From positions 682,001 to 746,000 of the forward strand of contig NZ_LR134477.1 in NCBI RefSeq assembly GCF_900637975.1: 64,000 bases of DNA, written 5' to 3'. Of this stretch, positions 9,606-18,253 are shown piece by piece. This DNA is from Actinomyces viscosus. GTDB lineage: Bacteria; Actinomycetota; Actinomycetes; Actinomycetales; Actinomycetaceae. A program made the position numbers and the translations under genes. Position 1 is the first letter of the stretch. The number at the start of each line of letters is the position of its first letter. The notes under the pieces were generated by a model. It was not told where the DNA came from. It made no database searches and saw only the letters and a list, made by a program, of their open reading frames with translations.

Positions 9606-10637
9606 TCAGCAGGCGGCGGCCAGGTGGGGGTGGGTTCCCAGCAGGGCCGAGGCCTCCTGACGGGCGGTGGCGGGCTCGGCGAGCTGGGCCAACCGCTCGG
9701 GGATGGGCCAGCCGCGCTTGACCATGGCCCGCCCCCACAGCATTCCGGCTCGGTAGGAGGAGCGCACCATCGGGCCGCTCATGACGGCGGCGAACCCGAT
9801 CTCCTCAGCCAGTCGGCTCAGCTCGACGAACTCCTGAGGCTTGACCCAGCGGTCAACGGGGTGGTGCAGCTTGGAGGGGCGCAGGTACTGCGTGATGGTG
9901 AGGATGTCGCAGCGGGCCTCGACCAGGGCGGCCATCGCCGCCTCGATCTCGTCGCGGGTCTCGCCCATGCCCAGGATGAGGTTGGACTTGGTGACCAGTC
10001 CGGCCTCCGAGGCGGCGGTGATGACGTCGAGGCTGCCCTCGTAGGAGAAAGCCGGCCGGATCCGCTTGAAGATGCGCGGGACCGTCTCCAGGTTGTGTCC
10101 GAAGACCTCGGGACGCGAGGAGAAGACGTCCGCGAGCGCGTCCGGGTTGCCCCTGAAGTCGGGGATGAGCAGCTCGACCCCGGTGCCCGGCGAGAGCTCG
10201 TGCACCTGGCGAGCGGTCTCGGCGTAGAGCCAGGCGCCGCCGTCGGGGCGGTCATCGCGGGCCACGCCGGTAACGGTGGCGTAGCGCAGGTCCATCTCCA
10301 TGATGGACACCGCTACGCGCCGGGGCTCATCGACGTCGTACTCGGTGGGGCGACCGGTGGCGATGTCGCAGAAGTCGCAGCGGCGTGTGCACATCTCACC
10401 GCCCACCAGGAAGGTGGCCTCGCGGTCGTTCCAGCACTCATAGATGTTGGGGCAGTTCGCCTCGGCGCACACTGTGTGGAGGCTCTTCTCCCGTACCAGG
10501 CCGCGGACCTCCTGGTAGGTGTCGGAGACGACGGCGCGGGTGCGCAGCCAGTCGGGCTTGGACTCGATGGGCGTCTGGGCGTTGCGCGCCTCGACCCTCA
10601 GGAGCTTGCGTCCCTCAGGAGCCACGGTGGTGCTCAC
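9606..10637 (-). CDS. lipA: Lipoyl synthase
   Basis: Radical-SAM enzyme that inserts two sulfurs into protein-bound octanoyl groups to form lipoyl-lysine. It has 343 residues and a GTG start behind AGAAGAGG. It carries both cysteine sets of the family: the auxiliary cluster motif in [12 protein letters not shown] and the radical-SAM motif CTRRCDFC, plus the C-terminal RSSYRAG. It works with LipB, encoded 91 bases upstream, and its product is used by the E2 encoded at 16.5-18.2 kb. Confidence 0.97.
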   Translation of the reverse strand: MSTTVAPEGRKLLRVEARNAQTPIESKPDWLRTRAVVSDTYQEVRGLVREKSLHTVCAEANCPNIYECWNDREATFLVGGEMCTRRCDFCDIATGRPTEYDVDEPRRVAVSIMEMDLRYATVTGVARDDRPDGGAWLYAETARQVHELSPGTGVELLIPDFRGNPDALADVFSSRPEVFGHNLETVPRIFKRIRPAFSYEGSLDVITAASEAGLVTKSNLILGMGETRDEIEAAMAALVEARCDILTITQYLRPSKLHHPVDRWVKPQEFVELSRLAEEIGFAAVMSGPMVRSSYRAGMLWGRAMVKRGWPIPERLAQLAEPATARQEASALLGTHPHLAAAC

Positions 10638-10728
10638 GTCTACCTCTTCTCGCCGACGACGATTCCACAGAAGTCTAGTACTCTCCCGACGTTCTATAGG
10701 ACCTCGGACCTAGACGTGGGGCCCGTTG

Positions 10729-11430
10729 TTACGTGGCGTCCGACACCAACGGCGTCAGGTGGGCCTCCAGGGCCGCTACCAGGGCGTTCGCGGGAGCGCC
10801 GGTGGCCAGGTGCCGGCCGGTCTCCGCGCTCAAGGAGGTCACTCCGGCGTCGTCGATCCCGCAGGGGATGATCCTCTCCAGGGAGAAGGCCTCCAGGTCG
10901 GGGTCCACGTTGAGGCCGATTCCGTGCATGGTCACTCCCCGGGCGACCCGCACCCCCAGGGCGCAGATCTTGCTCTCGGTGCGCCGGAGCCGGTCAGGTG
11001 TCGTCGCACCCTCAGGACCGGCCGGCACCCAGACCCCGGAGCGTCCCTCGACCCGAATGGTCTCCAGGCTGTAGAGGGCGCACAGGTCGATGACGGCCGC
11101 CTCCAGCGCGCGCACGTAGCGGATGACGTCGATGGGCTGGGCCAGACGCAGGATGGGGTAGACGGTCAGCTGGCCGGGTCCGTGCCAGGTGGTCTTCCCG
11201 CCGCGGTCCACGTCGACCACCGGAACGTGACCGGGCTCGACGACGTCGCCCGCGGGCCGCTCCCACGAGTGGGTGCGCCTGCCGACCGTGTAGACCGGTT
11301 CATGCTCCATGAGCAGCAGCGTGCTGGGCCGCCGACCCGCCACGACCTCGGCATGTGCAGCTCGTTGCTGCTGCCAGCCCTCGTGGAAGGGAATGAGTCG
11401 GGAGCCGAGCCCCACGTCCTGACGCAGCAC
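10729..11430 (-). CDS. lipB: Octanoyltransferase
   Basis: Transfers octanoate from acyl carrier protein to lipoyl domains, the first step of lipoate synthesis. It has 233 residues with the family signature RGGKTTWHGPGQL and the segment SKICALGVRVARGVTMHG that holds the catalytic lysine. The catalytic cysteine lies in IIPCGIDD. It starts at GTG 11430 and is transcribed with lipA. The divergent pseudokinase begins about 87 bases from it. Confidence 0.96.
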   Translation of the reverse strand: MLRQDVGLGSRLIPFHEGWQQQRAAHAEVVAGRRPSTLLLMEHEPVYTVGRRTHSWERPAGDVVEPGHVPVVDVDRGGKTTWHGPGQLTVYPILRLAQPIDVIRYVRALEAAVIDLCALYSLETIRVEGRSGVWVPAGPEGATTPDRLRRTESKICALGVRVARGVTMHGIGLNVDPDLEAFSLERIIPCGIDDAGVTSLSAETGRHLATGAPANALVAALEAHLTPLVSDAT

Positions 11431-11471
11431 GGGCGCAGTCTACGTGACCACAACCGGCACCGGAGGCAGAG

Positions 11472-11480
11472 TTATCCACA
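11472..11480 (+). promoter_or_regulatory. Perfect DnaA-box sequence between lipB and the pseudokinase gene
   Basis: TTATCCACA matches the DnaA-box consensus exactly. It stands alone in the short divergent intergenic region, with no second box seen nearby, so it is not an origin. It could be a single regulatory DnaA site or chance, although such an A/T-rich 9-mer is uncommon in DNA of this composition. Confidence 0.4.
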
Positions 11481-11517
11481 GGCTCGCAGGCGGGCCTGGT
11501 CATCCGGGAGCGGCGTG

Positions 11518-13269
11518 GTGACCATGGAGTGCATGAGCTCAACGACGCGCCCCCACCCTCCTGGCCGGTCCTTCAACGGCGGCGTCGGCGACCAGCGGCC
11601 GCGGCGCCGCCCAGTGCCTCGACGTCGCGGCACTCGCGCACCTCGTGCCTCCAGGCTCCCGGTCTCCGACGCCGAGCCGAGCATCCCGGACTCGGCACTC
11701 AGCGCCCTGTCGCAGCAGGGCTACACCGTCGGCGAGGTGATGGGACGCTCCACGGCTCCCAGCGCACCTCGGCGGGGACTGGACGCGCAGGGCCGTCACG
11801 TGGTCATCAGGGTCGTTGACCTGCCTCACGGGCGTGGCGGGGCCGCCGTCCTGCGCAGGCTGGCCGATCTGCGCGTCCTGCGTCATCCCGGGCTGGTGAC
11901 CGTACGGGAGGTGGTCCACCTGCCCGAGCACCGGGTGGGTGTCATCACCGACCTCGTCGACGGTGCGGGGCTCGACGTGGTCCTGGGGGCGCGAGGACGG
12001 CTCAGCGTCTCCCACCTGGCGACCCTTCTGGACGTCCTGGGGTCGGCGCTGGCCTACCTTCACGAGCACGGTACCGCTCACGGAGACGTCTCGGCCGGCA
12101 ACGTCGTGGTGACCACTGAGGGGTGTCCCGTCCTTATCGACCTGCTGGGCTCCGTCATGGAGACGGGGACGCAGGACTGCGCCGCTCCCGAACGGCTCGC
12201 CGGCGCCCCGCCGTCGGCGCCCTCCGACGTCTACGCCCTCGCCCGTCTCCTTGGCGAGTGCGCCGGACAGAGCGGGAGCGGGGCCAGGCGTCTGACGGGA
12301 CTTCTGACCGACGCCCTGGCGGAGGACCCGGATGACCGCCCCCGAGCCCGGGACCTGGCGGCCCGTGCGCCGCAGCTGGGACAGGGCTCACCCATCGAGC
12401 TGCCCGACGGCGCCCGCCTGGCCGCCGGCAGCCTGCGTGCGGCCGCCCGCACGCCGACGCGCACGGTCGGTTCCAGGCGCAGGCCTGGGGCGAGGTCGGG
12501 TGCCGCTCCGAGTGCGAAGGCCGGACCACGAAAGGACTCCGGCGGGCATGCACCGAAGAGCCGTGGTGGCCGCTCCGGGCGGGGTCCTGCGGCCATACGC
12601 TGGGGGAGGAGGCGAGGTGTGCGGCGCGGGTGGTCCCGTACCTGGGGGCTGGCGGCGGTGCTGCTCGTCGCTGTCTGCCTGGCGGCCTGGGGGCCGGCGA
12701 GGGGCCTGGCCTCGCTCAGGCCCGCCTGGGCCCTCGGTGCTGCGTCGAGCTCGACGACGAGCGCGCGACCGGGCGCCTCAGCCGTCTCTGGTGCCGCCCC
12801 CTCGGCGGGATCGTCCCCCACCGCCGCCAGGAGCGCGTCCACGACCGCCTCGGTCCCCGGGGTGGCCGAGGACGGTGCTGCGGACCTGGTGAGCGTCGTC
12901 GTCGCACTGTCCTCTGCTCGAGACCGCGCCCTGATGGCTGCTGACGCCGGAGCCCTGGCGGCCACGACGGTGCCGAGCTCACCCGCGGCCCAGGCCGATA
13001 CGCAGGTCCTGAATGACCTGATCGAGTCGGGAGAGAGGGTCGAAGGCCTGCAGACCTCCGTCAGCCAGGTCACCGAGGTTGAGCTGCCTGATGACGCGGC
13101 CGCGCTGTGGCCCAGTGCGAGGGCGGTGCGGGTCACGCTGTCTCAGAGCGCCTCGACCCGCTCGGGTCCTTCCGGAACGCGGACGGTCCCCGCTCTGGAT
13201 TCCCGTCAGGTTGTGCTCGTCCTCGTTCCGGAGCCGTGGCGCGTTGCCGATATCCGTTCAGCCCCATGA
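11518..13269 (+). CDS. Membrane-anchored Ser/Thr kinase-like protein, probably a pseudokinase
   Basis: About 583 residues. A basic N-terminus is followed by a protein-kinase-like domain (nt 11710-12370), a long basic linker, one transmembrane helix (WGLAAVLLVAVCLAAWG, near 12643-12700) and an outside domain of about 190 residues rich in Ala/Ser. The kinase core is recognisable by LHEHGTAHGDVSAGN (catalytic-loop position) and the later CAAPERL. However, the ATP-anchoring lysine is replaced by arginine (VVIRVV, codon 11809-11811), and the metal-binding DFG reads DLL (LIDLLGS). Activity is therefore doubtful. GTG 11518 is preferred for its spacing from GGGAG; GTG 11515, ATG 11524 and ATG 11533 are alternatives. 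Confidence 0.75.
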   Translation: MTMECMSSTTRPHPPGRSFNGGVGDQRPRRRPVPRRRGTRAPRASRLPVSDAEPSIPDSALSALSQQGYTVGEVMGRSTAPSAPRRGLDAQGRHVVIRVVDLPHGRGGAAVLRRLADLRVLRHPGLVTVREVVHLPEHRVGVITDLVDGAGLDVVLGARGRLSVSHLATLLDVLGSALAYLHEHGTAHGDVSAGNVVVTTEGCPVLIDLLGSVMETGTQDCAAPERLAGAPPSAPSDVYALARLLGECAGQSGSGARRLTGLLTDALAEDPDDRPRARDLAARAPQLGQGSPIELPDGARLAAGSLRAAARTPTRTVGSRRRPGARSGAAPSAKAGPRKDSGGHAPKSRGGRSGRGPAAIRWGRRRGVRRGWSRTWGLAAVLLVAVCLAAWGPARGLASLRPAWALGAASSSTTSARPGASAVSGAAPSAGSSPTAARSASTTASVPGVAEDGAADLVSVVVALSSARDRALMAADAGALAATTVPSSPAAQADTQVLNDLIESGERVEGLQTSVSQVTEVELPDDAAALWPSARAVRVTLSQSASTRSGPSGTRTVPALDSRQVVLVLVPEPWRVADIRSAP

Positions 13270-13343
13270 GCCTCGGCGGATCTCAGGACGTGACCGCACG
13301 TCGATCGGAACGGCAACCGGATCGGGGCGTCTTGCGAGGAGCT

Positions 13344-15614
13344 TCAGTACGGTTCGGTGTAGATGGACTCATAGCCGGCGTGCTCAAGGAACCGGTGGGT
13401 GTCGGAGACCATCGCGGCTGAGCCGCACAGGTAGACGTCCGTGCTGTGAGGATCGAGTCGGGGGTCGCCGACGAGCTCGGTGAGCGCGTCAGTGACCCGC
13501 CCGTGGAACGTACCCGGCGCCTTCTGCCGGCTCAGGCAGCGCACCACCCGCCCGGGCATGGGGGAGTCGATCATGGTGGTCAGATCCTCGTCGTCGTGGC
13601 GGCAGCCGAAGAGCAGCGTGTCATGCTCCACGCCGGGGGCCTGAGCGAACATGGCCAGCATGGGGGCGATCCCGGTTCCGGTGGTGATGAACAGCCGATG
13701 ACTGCCCGAGTCAACGAGCCGGAACCCGCCCAGGGGAAGCTCCACCACGGTCGTCGTGCCCGTGTCGGCCTCCTCGATGAACCGCGATCCCCGCCCACCC
13801 GTTCGGGTGGAGACGAGCAGCCGGAGATGGTGGTCCTCCAGACCTGCGATCGAGTAGTCGCGCCAGGTGTTGTCGCCCACGCACAGGCGGGCGAACTGCC
13901 CCGGTGCCCAATGGTCGACCTGGCCCTCCACGCGCAGCACCACCTCCCAGACGCTCGGCGTCAGACGGCGTTTGGAGACCAGTGCGGCGTGGTGCTTGCC
14001 CTCGGGAAGGGAGTGGGCTTGGCGTGGATCGGGGGCGCAATGGGGCTCGTTCAAGGCGGAGGTGATGGTGGCGTACCCGCGCGGACCGAGCACCTGGCAG
14101 GCTGCGGCGACTCCGCCCATCAGGGCGCCCATGATGCCGGCGCTCCCGGCGTCCTGCCCGGACAGGAACAGCCCGGGGATCGCCGTGCGCGGGCCCAGCG
14201 GGGCGGACCTGTAACGCAGCGGGGTGGCGGGTGGTCCGTAGAAGGCACCGGCAGGGTGGGTGGTGTAGTGCTCGTAGGTGAGAGGAGTGGCCACCTCCAT
14301 GTAGTCCACGATCTCGGTCAGTCCCGGTGCCGCGCTCTCGGCCAGGTCCAGCATGCCACTGCCGATGCACTCCTTGAGAGCGGAGTAGTCGGAGCCACGG
14401 TCTCCTCTCGGGTGGTCGGCCCACGGTCGGAAGACCTTCGCGTCGCAGAAGGAGATGAGCTCGGCGGTGTGCGGCGACTCGCCGGACTTCAGCGAGGGGA
14501 AGGAGACGAAGACGTCGTGGGGGCGACCCTCCAGCAGGGAGGCGCTGCGTTCCTGGGCGCGCTCGTGGTCAAGGTCCCGGTTGACCCAGATGTTGCCGCC
14601 GTCGAGGCCGATGCTGCGCGGGTCGTCGCGCAGGCGCAGGAACACCGTGATCGCTGACGTACCGGTTCCCAGATTCTCCAGGGTGCGACGTGCCGGTCCG
14701 GTGAGGCGGCCGACCTCCCCGGATGTGGGCAGGAGGCGGTTGAAGGTGTTGGAGGCGCCGACGGCGGAGACGATGACAGGGGCTCGATAGATGCGTTCAC
14801 GTGCTACAGGTCCTCGGCGGTCCATCACTCGGACCCCGGCCGCCGCGCCGTCGTCATCCAGGAGTATCTCCGTGACCTCCTGGGCGACGCGGACGGCTCC
14901 TCCGGCCTGCTCGATCCCCTTCTCGAAGGTGCGCGCGATGCGAGCGCTGCCGCCCCTGGGGAACCACCCTCCATCGAGGTAGTGGGAGACGATCATCGCG
15001 TGCACGGCGAAGGCCGAGCGGGACGGCGGCAAGCCGTAGTCCCCCCACTGGCTGGCCAGGACGACCTTGAGCTCGGGGGAGCGGAAGTGGGCGTCGAGAT
15101 AGGCCTTCGTCGTTGCGGTGGCACTGCGACCCGTCAGGCGCTGGGCGAGTCCCAGAAGCGGTGCCATCAGGCGGGGAACCATGCCTCGAATGAAGCCCAT
15201 CGCCGTCCAGGTCATCGTGCGGCGAACATCCTGGAAGTAGCGGCGAATGGCCTTGGCCTCCTGAGGGAAGGCGGCAATCAGGTCGCGCTCGTAGCGATCC
15301 GGGTCGCTGCTGACGCTCAGGTCGATTCCTGGGTAGACGAACCTGTCGTAGGCGTCCGGCATGCGGTTCCACTCCAGCTCGCCGCCGGAGAGGTAGTCGA
15401 AGTAGGCGCGGCCTCGGCTATCCGGGCCGACCTGTCCGACGTAGTGGACTCCCACGTCCCAGGAGGCGCCGTCCCGTCGGAAGGTGTGCGTGAGGCCACC
15501 CGGCTCAGTGCGCCGCTCCAGGACGAGAACCCGCTTTCCGGCAGCTCGAGCCAGCAGACCGGCGCTTGTCAGCCCTCCGATACCCGAGCCGATCACGATG
15601 ACGTCGTAGGACAT
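13344..15614 (-). CDS. Fusion: phytoene-desaturase-type FAD oxidoreductase plus ferredoxin-reductase-like domain
   Basis: A 756-residue two-part enzyme. Residues 1 to about 510 resemble the CrtI/retinol-saturase family, with dinucleotide motif VIGSGIGG, GGLTHTFRRDG and a C-terminal FAD block GLFLSGQDAGSAGIMGAL. Residues 525-756 look like a ferredoxin-NADP reductase module: FAD motif WRDYSIAG, NAD(P) motif TTGTGIAPM and a terminal YLCGSAAM segment ending in tyrosine. No iron-sulfur domain is seen. The likely sense is NAD(P)H electrons passing to an attached FAD redox domain; the substrate is unknown. It is divergent from a TetR gene with shared operators. ATG 15614 starts directly at the dinucleotide fold. 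Confidence 0.8.
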   Translation of the reverse strand: MSYDVIVIGSGIGGLTSAGLLARAAGKRVLVLERRTEPGGLTHTFRRDGASWDVGVHYVGQVGPDSRGRAYFDYLSGGELEWNRMPDAYDRFVYPGIDLSVSSDPDRYERDLIAAFPQEAKAIRRYFQDVRRTMTWTAMGFIRGMVPRLMAPLLGLAQRLTGRSATATTKAYLDAHFRSPELKVVLASQWGDYGLPPSRSAFAVHAMIVSHYLDGGWFPRGGSARIARTFEKGIEQAGGAVRVAQEVTEILLDDDGAAAGVRVMDRRGPVARERIYRAPVIVSAVGASNTFNRLLPTSGEVGRLTGPARRTLENLGTGTSAITVFLRLRDDPRSIGLDGGNIWVNRDLDHERAQERSASLLEGRPHDVFVSFPSLKSGESPHTAELISFCDAKVFRPWADHPRGDRGSDYSALKECIGSGMLDLAESAAPGLTEIVDYMEVATPLTYEHYTTHPAGAFYGPPATPLRYRSAPLGPRTAIPGLFLSGQDAGSAGIMGALMGGVAAACQVLGPRGYATITSALNEPHCAPDPRQAHSLPEGKHHAALVSKRRLTPSVWEVVLRVEGQVDHWAPGQFARLCVGDNTWRDYSIAGLEDHHLRLLVSTRTGGRGSRFIEEADTGTTTVVELPLGGFRLVDSGSHRLFITTGTGIAPMLAMFAQAPGVEHDTLLFGCRHDDEDLTTMIDSPMPGRVVRCLSRQKAPGTFHGRVTDALTELVGDPRLDPHSTDVYLCGSAAMVSDTHRFLEHAGYESIYTEPY

Positions 15615-15632
15615 GGTGGTTGCCTCTATCCT

Positions 15633-15651
15633 GACCAGACGGTGTCTAGTC
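15633..15651. promoter_or_regulatory. TetR operator, copy 1
   Basis: GACCAGACGGTGTCTAGTC is a 19-bp near-palindrome (7 of 9 positions symmetric) centred at 15642. It lies just downstream of a TATGCT -10 (minus strand, 15652-15657) for the oxidoreductase gene, so binding there would block its transcription start. It shares GTGTCTAGTC exactly with copy 2, 31 bp (three helix turns) away. Confidence 0.75.
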
Positions 15652-15663
15652 AGCATAACATCC

Positions 15664-15682
15664 GACTGGACAGTGTCTAGTC
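15664..15682. promoter_or_regulatory. TetR operator, copy 2
   Basis: GACTGGACAGTGTCTAGTC, a 19-bp palindrome with 8 of 9 symmetric positions, centred at 15673. On the minus strand it contains TAGACA, spaced 16 bp from the oxidoreductase TATGCT. On the plus strand it contains TGGACA, upstream of the TACACT at 15692-15697 that probably drives the TetR gene. It would therefore control both promoters. Confidence 0.75.
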
Positions 15683-15697
15683 GAGCGGTCCTACACT
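15667..15697 (+). promoter_or_regulatory. Probable leaderless promoter of the TetR gene
   Basis: TGGACA (15667-15672) and TACACT (15692-15697) are spaced 19 bp. The start codon lies only six bases after the -10 element and has no ribosome-binding site, which suits a leaderless transcript. This is inferred from sequence only. Confidence 0.45.
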
Positions 15698-15703
15698 CTT
15701 CTC

Positions 15704-16345
15704 ATGACCTCTGAAACAGGAGCCTCATCCGGACGCGGTGGTGGCCGGGACCTGCGTGCAGAGCTGCTGCGGACCAGTCGGGAGCTTCTGGACCAGTCGG
15801 GTCCCGGCGCGTTGAGCATGAGGGAGGTGGCGCGTCGTGCCGGTTGCACGCACCAGGCGCCCTACCACTACTTCGCCAACCGGGAGGCCATCCTGGCGGC
15901 GCTGGTGCGCGAGGGCTTCGACGAGCTCGCGGACCGGCTCGCCTCGGCTTATGACGGGCTTGAGGGTCGGGATCTCCATGCGATCCTGACGGCCTCGGGA
16001 GGTGCCTACGTCGAGTTCGCGCTGCGCCACCCCGGGGTCTTTCGAGTGATGTTCCGTCCCGACATATGCGATCCGGAGCGCTTCCCGGAGGTGGTGCAGG
16101 CGAGCGAGCGCGCACGCCAGGAGCTGTCCCGCTTGGCGAGGGTCATGGTGGGTGAGGGCGCCCCGATCGAGGTTGAGGTGCTGCTCTGGTCTGGTGTGCA
16201 CGGCCTGGCCTCGCTGCTGCTCGATGGTCCGCTGGCGGGTGAGTTCGACTCGGTTCAGGAGCGCATCGACTTCGCTCGCGGCGTCGTCGGACTGAGCGAG
16301 GTTCCGCTCGAGGGTGGTTCCCCTGAAGACGCCGCCTCGGCGTGA
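15704..16345 (+). CDS. TetR/AcrR family transcriptional repressor
   Basis: A 213-residue regulator. Its N-terminal helix-turn-helix, ALSMREVARRAGCTHQAPYH followed by YFANREAIL, is diagnostic of TetR proteins. The ligand-binding C-terminal half contains EFALRHPGVFRVMF, a pattern found in many TetR_C members. The gene is divergent from the fused oxidoreductase, and two matching palindromes lie between them, so autoregulation and repression of the oxidoreductase are likely. The inducer is unknown. Confidence 0.92.
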   Translation: MTSETGASSGRGGGRDLRAELLRTSRELLDQSGPGALSMREVARRAGCTHQAPYHYFANREAILAALVREGFDELADRLASAYDGLEGRDLHAILTASGGAYVEFALRHPGVFRVMFRPDICDPERFPEVVQASERARQELSRLARVMVGEGAPIEVEVLLWSGVHGLASLLLDGPLAGEFDSVQERIDFARGVVGLSEVPLEGGSPEDAASA

Positions 16346-16447
16346 CGCTCATGCCAGCGGTGGTCGAGGACTCATGAGCCGGTGACCGAGGCCCGGTGGA
16401 GACCGAGGTGGTTGCCTCATCCTCGATCCATGGACCCTCTATGACGA

Positions 16448-16482
16448 GCGGGGGCCCGCACCTTCAAGGTGCGGGCCCCCGC
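16448..16482. terminator. Bidirectional terminator hairpin between the TetR gene and sucB
   Basis: A perfect 15-bp G/C-rich stem, GCGGGGGCCCGCACC paired with its complement, around a TTCAA loop. It lies between two convergent genes and could end transcription from both sides. No T-run is present. Confidence 0.85.
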
Positions 16483-16519
16483 AGACGGTCTGCTGAAGGC
16501 TACCGGTCGGGAGTCGGGC

Positions 16520-18223
16520 TCACAGTCCCAGCTCGCCGCCGAAGTCACCCTCCTCAAGACGCTTCTTGACCGTCATGAGGTAACGGGCCGCGTCCGCGCC
16601 GTCCACCAGTCGGTGGTCGTAGGACAGGGCCAGGTAGCACACCGAGCGGATGGCGATGACCTCGCCGCCGTCGGCGTCCTTGATGACCCGGGGCTGGCGC
16701 TGGATGGCGCCCAGACCCAGGATCGCCACCTCCGGCTGGTTGATGATCGGGGTGTCGAACAGGGCACCGCCGCTGCCGGTGTTGGTGATCGTGAAGGTCG
16801 AGCCGCTGAGCTCATCGGGGTTGACCTTGTTGCCCCGGGTGCGGGCGGCCAGGTCATTGATGCGCTTGGCCAGCCCGGGGATGTTGAGGTCCCCGGCGTT
16901 CTTGACCACGGGCACGAGCAGGCCGCGGGGCGTGTCCACCGCGATGCCCACGTGCTCGACGTCGTGGTAGGTGACGTTCTTGCCCTCGATGGAGGCGTTG
17001 ATCTTCGGGTGGGCCTTGAGGGCCTCCGTGGCCGCCTGGACGAAGAAGGGCAGGAAGGTGAGCTTGGTGCCGTTCTTGGCCAGGAAGTCGTTCTTCGCAC
17101 GGGCGCGCAGCGCGGCCACCCGAGTCACGTCCACCTCGACGACGGTGGTCAGCTGCGCGGAGGTCTGCAGCGAGTCGATCATGCGCTCGGCGATGACCTG
17201 GCGCAGTCGGCTCATCTTCTCCGTGCGGCCGCGCAGGGTCGTGTCCACCTCGGGCTTGGCCGAGGCCGGCTTGGCCGCAGCGGCGGGGGCGGGCTCCTGG
17301 GCAGCGGGGGCGGCGGCCGCGGCGGCCGCGGCGGCCGCGGCGCGAGCCTCCTCGGCGGCCTTGGCGGCGGCCTCCACGTCCTGCTTGCGGATGCGGCCGC
17401 CCACGCCGGTTCCGGTGACGGTGGACAGGTCCACGCCCTTGTCCTTGGCGAGCTTGCGAACGATCGGCGTGACGTAGGAGCCGGTGGCACCCGAGCTCAC
17501 CGGCGCGGCGGGAGCGGGCGCCTCGGTCGCGGCCGGAGCAGGAGCCGACGGCGCCGCGGGGGCCGGCGCGGGCTCGGCGGCAGGAGCCTCAGGAGCCGGG
17601 GCCGGAGCGGAACCTGCCTCGGAGGGGTCGCCGATGATGGCCAGGACGGTGCCGACCTCGACGGTCTCGTCCTCGGGAACGCGGATCTCCAGCAGGACGC
17701 CGGACGCGGGGGAGGGGACCTCGGTGTCCACCTTGTCGGTGGCGACCTCCAGCAGGGGCTCGTCGGCCTTGACGGTGTCGCCCACGGCCTTGAGCCAGGA
17801 GGAGACCGTCCCCTCGGTGACGGACTCACCCAGAGCCGGCATCGTGACCTCGGTGCCCTCAGCGGAGCCCGCTGCCGGCTGTGCCGCGGGGGTCGGCGTG
17901 GGCTCGGCGGCAGGAGCGGGAGCCGGGGTCGCGGGCGCCTCGGCAGGAGCCTCAGGAGCCGGGGCCGGAGCGGAACCTGCCTCGGAGGGGTCGCCGATGA
18001 TGGCCAGGACGGTGCCGACCTCGACGGTCTCGTCCTCGGGAACGCGGATCTCCAGCAGGACGCCGGACGCGGGGGAGGGGACCTCGGTGTCCACCTTGTC
18101 GGTGGCGACCTCCAGCAGGGGCTCGTCGGCCTTGACGGTGTCGCCCACGGCCTTGAGCCAGGAGGAGACCGTCCCCTCGGTGACGGACTCACCCAGAGCG
18201 GGCATCTTCACGGACTCGGACAT
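16520..18223 (-). CDS. sucB: Dihydrolipoamide acyltransferase (E2) with two lipoyl domains
   Basis: Core E2 of a 2-oxo-acid dehydrogenase complex; 567 residues. In order: lipoyl domain 1 (about 2-76), Ala/Pro linker, lipoyl domain 2 (about 124-198), Ala/Pro linker, peripheral-subunit-binding domain ([17 protein letters not shown] to [10 protein letters not shown]), an Ala run, then the catalytic acyltransferase ending with active-site [13 protein letters not shown]. Both lipoyl domains carry the TDKVDTE lipoylation site. Although named SucB by similarity, actinobacterial E2s of this layout often serve pyruvate dehydrogenase (as mycobacterial DlaT does). No E1 is in the window. It starts 30 bases after lpd, behind AAGGA. 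Confidence 0.95.
   Translation of the reverse strand: MSESVKMPALGESVTEGTVSSWLKAVGDTVKADEPLLEVATDKVDTEVPSPASGVLLEIRVPEDETVEVGTVLAIIGDPSEAGSAPAPAPEAPAEAPATPAPAPAAEPTPTPAAQPAAGSAEGTEVTMPALGESVTEGTVSSWLKAVGDTVKADEPLLEVATDKVDTEVPSPASGVLLEIRVPEDETVEVGTVLAIIGDPSEAGSAPAPAPEAPAAEPAPAPAAPSAPAPAATEAPAPAAPVSSGATGSYVTPIVRKLAKDKGVDLSTVTGTGVGGRIRKQDVEAAAKAAEEARAAAAAAAAAAAPAAQEPAPAAAAKPASAKPEVDTTLRGRTEKMSRLRQVIAERMIDSLQTSAQLTTVVEVDVTRVAALRARAKNDFLAKNGTKLTFLPFFVQAATEALKAHPKINASIEGKNVTYHDVEHVGIAVDTPRGLLVPVVKNAGDLNIPGLAKRINDLAARTRGNKVNPDELSGSTFTITNTGSGGALFDTPIINQPEVAILGLGAIQRQPRVIKDADGGEVIAIRSVCYLALSYDHRLVDGADAARYLMTVKKRLEEGDFGGELGL
17578..17836. repeat. 259-bp direct repeat, copy A (lipoyl domain 2)
   Basis: Read base by base, this segment is identical to 17941-18199, an offset of 363 bp or 121 codons. 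It encodes most of lipoyl domain 2 and the start of the linker. Identity includes every third codon position. Confidence 0.9.
17941..18199. repeat. 259-bp direct repeat, copy B (lipoyl domain 1)
   Basis: Identical partner of 17578-17836, encoding lipoyl domain 1. The identity ends where the domain boundary codons differ (CCGGCAT against CGGGCAT). Confidence 0.9.
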
Positions 18224-18253
18224 TACTGTCTTCCTTACTCTTGTCTGGCTGGA

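Noticed and set aside
10726..11517. Upstream continuation of the pseudokinase frame through lipB.
   Set aside because: It runs antisense to lipB with no domain of its own; a better start lies at 11518.
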